Below, one piece after another: positions 32,122 to 33,719 of a stretch of DNA of 33,719 nucleotides. The stretch is from contig NZ_CAKJTI010000033.1 in NCBI RefSeq assembly GCF_917563915.1, forward strand, positions 1-33,719, read 5' to 3'. The translations under genes and the position numbers were made by a program. Numbering within the stretch: position 1 is the stretch's first letter; each line of letters begins with the position of its first letter. The notes below the pieces were generated by a model, which worked only from the letters and a program-made list of their open reading frames with translations, was not told the origin of the DNA and searched no databases. The stretch comes from Bacillus rhizoplanae. GTDB lineage: Bacteria > Bacillota > Bacilli > Bacillales > Bacillaceae_G.

Positions 32122-33028
32122 ATTCTTGATGATCAAGTTGTAAAATCGAATACACCTCTCTAACAACTGTTAAAAAATGATCTACTACTGCAGATTTTTC
32201 ATCTTGTCTCCATCCAACATATAGATTTACTTTTGGTGTAGTCTCTTGGATTTTTTTATAGATAACCCCAGGACGTTTATAACTTTCCACCGATGATGGA
32301 ACGACAGAAACTCCCATTCCTGTTGCAACTAAATTAACAATAGTTTGCATTTGAATAGCTTCTTGAACAACATTTAAACTTACACCATGATCCCAAAAGT
32401 AGTTAATAATTAAATCATAAAAATTTGGACCCAAATGGCGCGGAAACAAAATAAATGGTTCATCAATTAACAATCGGAGTGGAATTTCGGGCAATGAGGC
32501 GAAAGGGTGATCTTGATGTAAAACCAATCTTAAAGATTCTTCAGAACAAACTTCAGAAGATAGTATCCCGTTGTTCTGTTTAGAACGAATAAATCCAATA
32601 TGAATTTGTTTCTCATAGAGTGCTTTTAGTTGCTGCTCCGTTGTCATTTCACGTAATATAAGATGGATTTTAGGAAAGCGTTCTCGAAATTTATTAAGAA
32701 CTTCTATAACGATTTCTGTGGAATCGACAAAACCGATTATTAAATTTCCTATTTTTCCTTCAGCTGCAAGTTGTGTTTCTTTTATGGCTCTTTCTAATTG
32801 AAACAGCGTTTGTTGAGATCCTTCTAAAAATATCTTCCCAGCATCCGTAAGTTCAACCATTCTTTTTGTTCGATGAAAAAGTTGAACTCCCAATTCTTCT
32901 TCTAATTTACGAATTTCTTGGCTTAGAGGAGGTTGTGCCATCCTAAGACGTTCTGCTGCACGACTAAAATTCAATTCCTCTGCCACCATTATGAAATACC
33001 GCATTTTCCTAATATCTATTTTTATCAA
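32120..33028 (-). CDS. LysR-family transcriptional regulator (CatR/BenM-like)
   Basis: 302 residues. The N-terminal winged helix (MRYFIMVAEELNFSRAAERL, then AQPPLSQEIRKLEEELGVQLF) is classic LTTR, and residues 92-295 form the periplasmic-binding-like effector domain (IGFVDSTEIVIEVLNKFRERFPKIH). The first residues depend on a TTG at 33028 whose AGAAGGG is only one base away; an ATG eight codons in (33004) with AGGAAA is an alternative. LTTRs usually regulate a divergent neighbour, but here the upstream side holds only transposon-end sequence, so its original target may be lost. Confidence 0.82.
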   Translation of the reverse strand: MIKIDIRKMRYFIMVAEELNFSRAAERLRMAQPPLSQEIRKLEEELGVQLFHRTKRMVELTDAGKIFLEGSQQTLFQLERAIKETQLAAEGKIGNLIIGFVDSTEIVIEVLNKFRERFPKIHLILREMTTEQQLKALYEKQIHIGFIRSKQNNGILSSEVCSEESLRLVLHQDHPFASLPEIPLRLLIDEPFILFPRHLGPNFYDLIINYFWDHGVSLNVVQEAIQMQTIVNLVATGMGVSVVPSSVESYKRPGVIYKKIQETTPKVNLYVGWRQDEKSAVVDHFLTVVREVYSILQLDHQE

Positions 33029-33029
33029 T

Positions 33030-33444
33030 CCCTTCTGCTAAAATCCAATAAGGACTTCTCTTTTATTATCAAACTCATTTAGGTGCCTAGTATTTTCGTA
33101 GCCATGCTTTTTATGTTTTACGGCTTTTTGGTATTAGGGAGAGGAGATGTTTTAGAGTTTATCGACCTGTTCCATAGATAAGGGGAAAAATACCTTTCTT
33201 CAAATAACCTGTCAGTTAGTTAAGTAATTACACAAACACATTTTAACATAATACCCCATTCTTAAATCGGAATTTTCTGAATAGTAATGAAAGAAAAAAG
33301 GTAGATTAAAAGTCTTTCTCCTTCTGCAACTAACCTGCATAGTTAGTTTAAGTACATTTCTTCACAATCTTTATAGTAATATTAACATAAATATCCAATA
33401 AAAAAATCATCTCTCCACTAAGAGATTTATAGAGGAGAGAGGAT
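33030..33444. other. Intergenic with a possible gene remnant and a hairpin
   Basis: About 33087-33180 contains a plus-strand frame SIFVAMLFMFYGFLVLGRGD without start signal, perhaps a transporter scrap. Positions 33403-33447 form a hairpin (AATC.TCTCTCC / GGAGAGA.GATT with T-run). Nothing else is seen. Confidence 0.4.
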
Positions 33445-33533
33445 TTTTAATCGAACTTTTTTACAAATTATCAAACTTTATTATAAATCAACACTCTTTA
33501 TTATAAATAATCAATCTTTTTTACAAAGCTGCA
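33445..33533 (-). mobile_element. Tn7-like end, set E (interior to the left)
   Basis: Minus strand from 33533: TGCAGCTTTG, T, AAAAAAGATTGATTTAT, then AATAAAGAGTGTTGATTTAT, AATAAAGTTTGATAATTTGT and AAAAAAGTTCGATT. Four TnsB-like sites at exact 20-base spacing, the same layout as set A and like the Tn7 right end. The tip matches set F. Confidence 0.62.
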
Positions 33534-33610
33534 GTACAATGTAGCATTAAGCTTTTTAGTTAGAAAAAAGAATGAAAATTTTTTTGTAAAACAAACAATA
33601 TCTAAGATAT

Positions 33611-33653
33611 AAAACCCTGATTTCCTACTTCGCGTAAGGAAATTAGGGTTTTT
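33611..33653. terminator. Terminator-like hairpin outside set E
   Basis: AAAACCCTGATTTCCT and AAGGAAATTAGGGTTTTT form a strong stem with T-run; no gene precedes it in the window. Confidence 0.7.
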
Positions 33654-33672
33654 ACTTCCAAAAATGCCTTAG

Positions 33673-33719
33673 AATTTATTATCAAGACCTAAATTATAAA
33701 AATCCCTAAAAATAAAGGA
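33673..33719 (-). repeat. Copy 3 of the 47-bp repeat (window edge)
   Basis: Exact reverse complement of 28-74 and 16221-16267. The window ends at the last base of the 47-bp match, so the neighbouring hairpin is not seen here. Confidence 0.85.

Noticed and set aside
33445-33533. Sets A and E as the two ends of one 17.6-kb element
   Set aside because: The site layout matches, but the tips (TGTGGATC and TGCAGCTT) and flanking 5-mers (AGAAG and GTACA) differ, and the missing moxR half does not follow set E.
1-33719. tRNA, rRNA, tmRNA or CRISPR array
   Set aside because: No cloverleaf ends, rRNA blocks or regularly spaced repeats with spacers were seen on either strand.

Overview
The window looks like chromosomal DNA of a Bacillus cereus-group organism. 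It is AT-rich, has strong AAGGAGG-type ribosome binding sites, uses TTG and GTG starts often, and carries the gene families usual for that group (AzoR, PdxR/EamA pairs, AbrB, a MoxR/DUF58 operon). Both edges lie inside copies of one 47-bp repeat pointing outward, with a third copy at 16221-16267. This is what a contig broken at a mobile element looks like.

Positions 1-15932 are mostly ordinary core-type chromosome: a lysine-riboswitch-controlled permease, a TauE/SafE exporter with an unusual leader, a VOC protein, a six-cysteine small ORF (4551-4721) starting at TTG, a divergent PdxR-like regulator and EamA transporter, a decayed NUDIX gene, a GNAT, an AraC/GyrI-type regulator, azoreductase, a NUDIX hydrolase, and a marR-nitroreductase-monooxygenase operon with two palindromic operators. 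It ends in a MoxR-DUF58-membrane protein operon whose moxR is cut at 15932.

From 15933 to the end the window is an accessory island. The cut in moxR begins with TGTGG followed by four tandem ~20-bp AATAAAG-type repeats, the layout of a Tn7-like (TnsB-bound) transposon end. At least five more such clusters follow (about 16266, 17612, 24140, 28215, 33533), some facing right and some left. Several sit beside a ~30-bp dyad motif. No tns genes are present here, so these are cargo and end remnants of Tn7-like elements whose machinery is elsewhere or lost.

The cargo comes in modules. (1) An AlkD-like gene. (2) A complete 3-hydroxybutyrate/acetoacetate utilisation cassette (TetR; CoA transferase A and B; SDR dehydrogenase; thiolase; MFS transporter) with paired TetR operators in the divergent promoter region. 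(3) A small-gene cluster (ribbon-helix-helix protein plus small ORFs) broken by a derelict Tn3-family unit with 37-bp inverted repeats. This unit carries a tnpA tail, a very GC-rich serine hydrolase and a tyrosine-recombinase tail. (4) An AbrB regulator, then a block with a CxxC membrane protein, a phosphatase, an aldo/keto reductase and a LysR regulator, bracketed by two facing TGCAGC-type ends.

No tRNA, rRNA or CRISPR array was seen.
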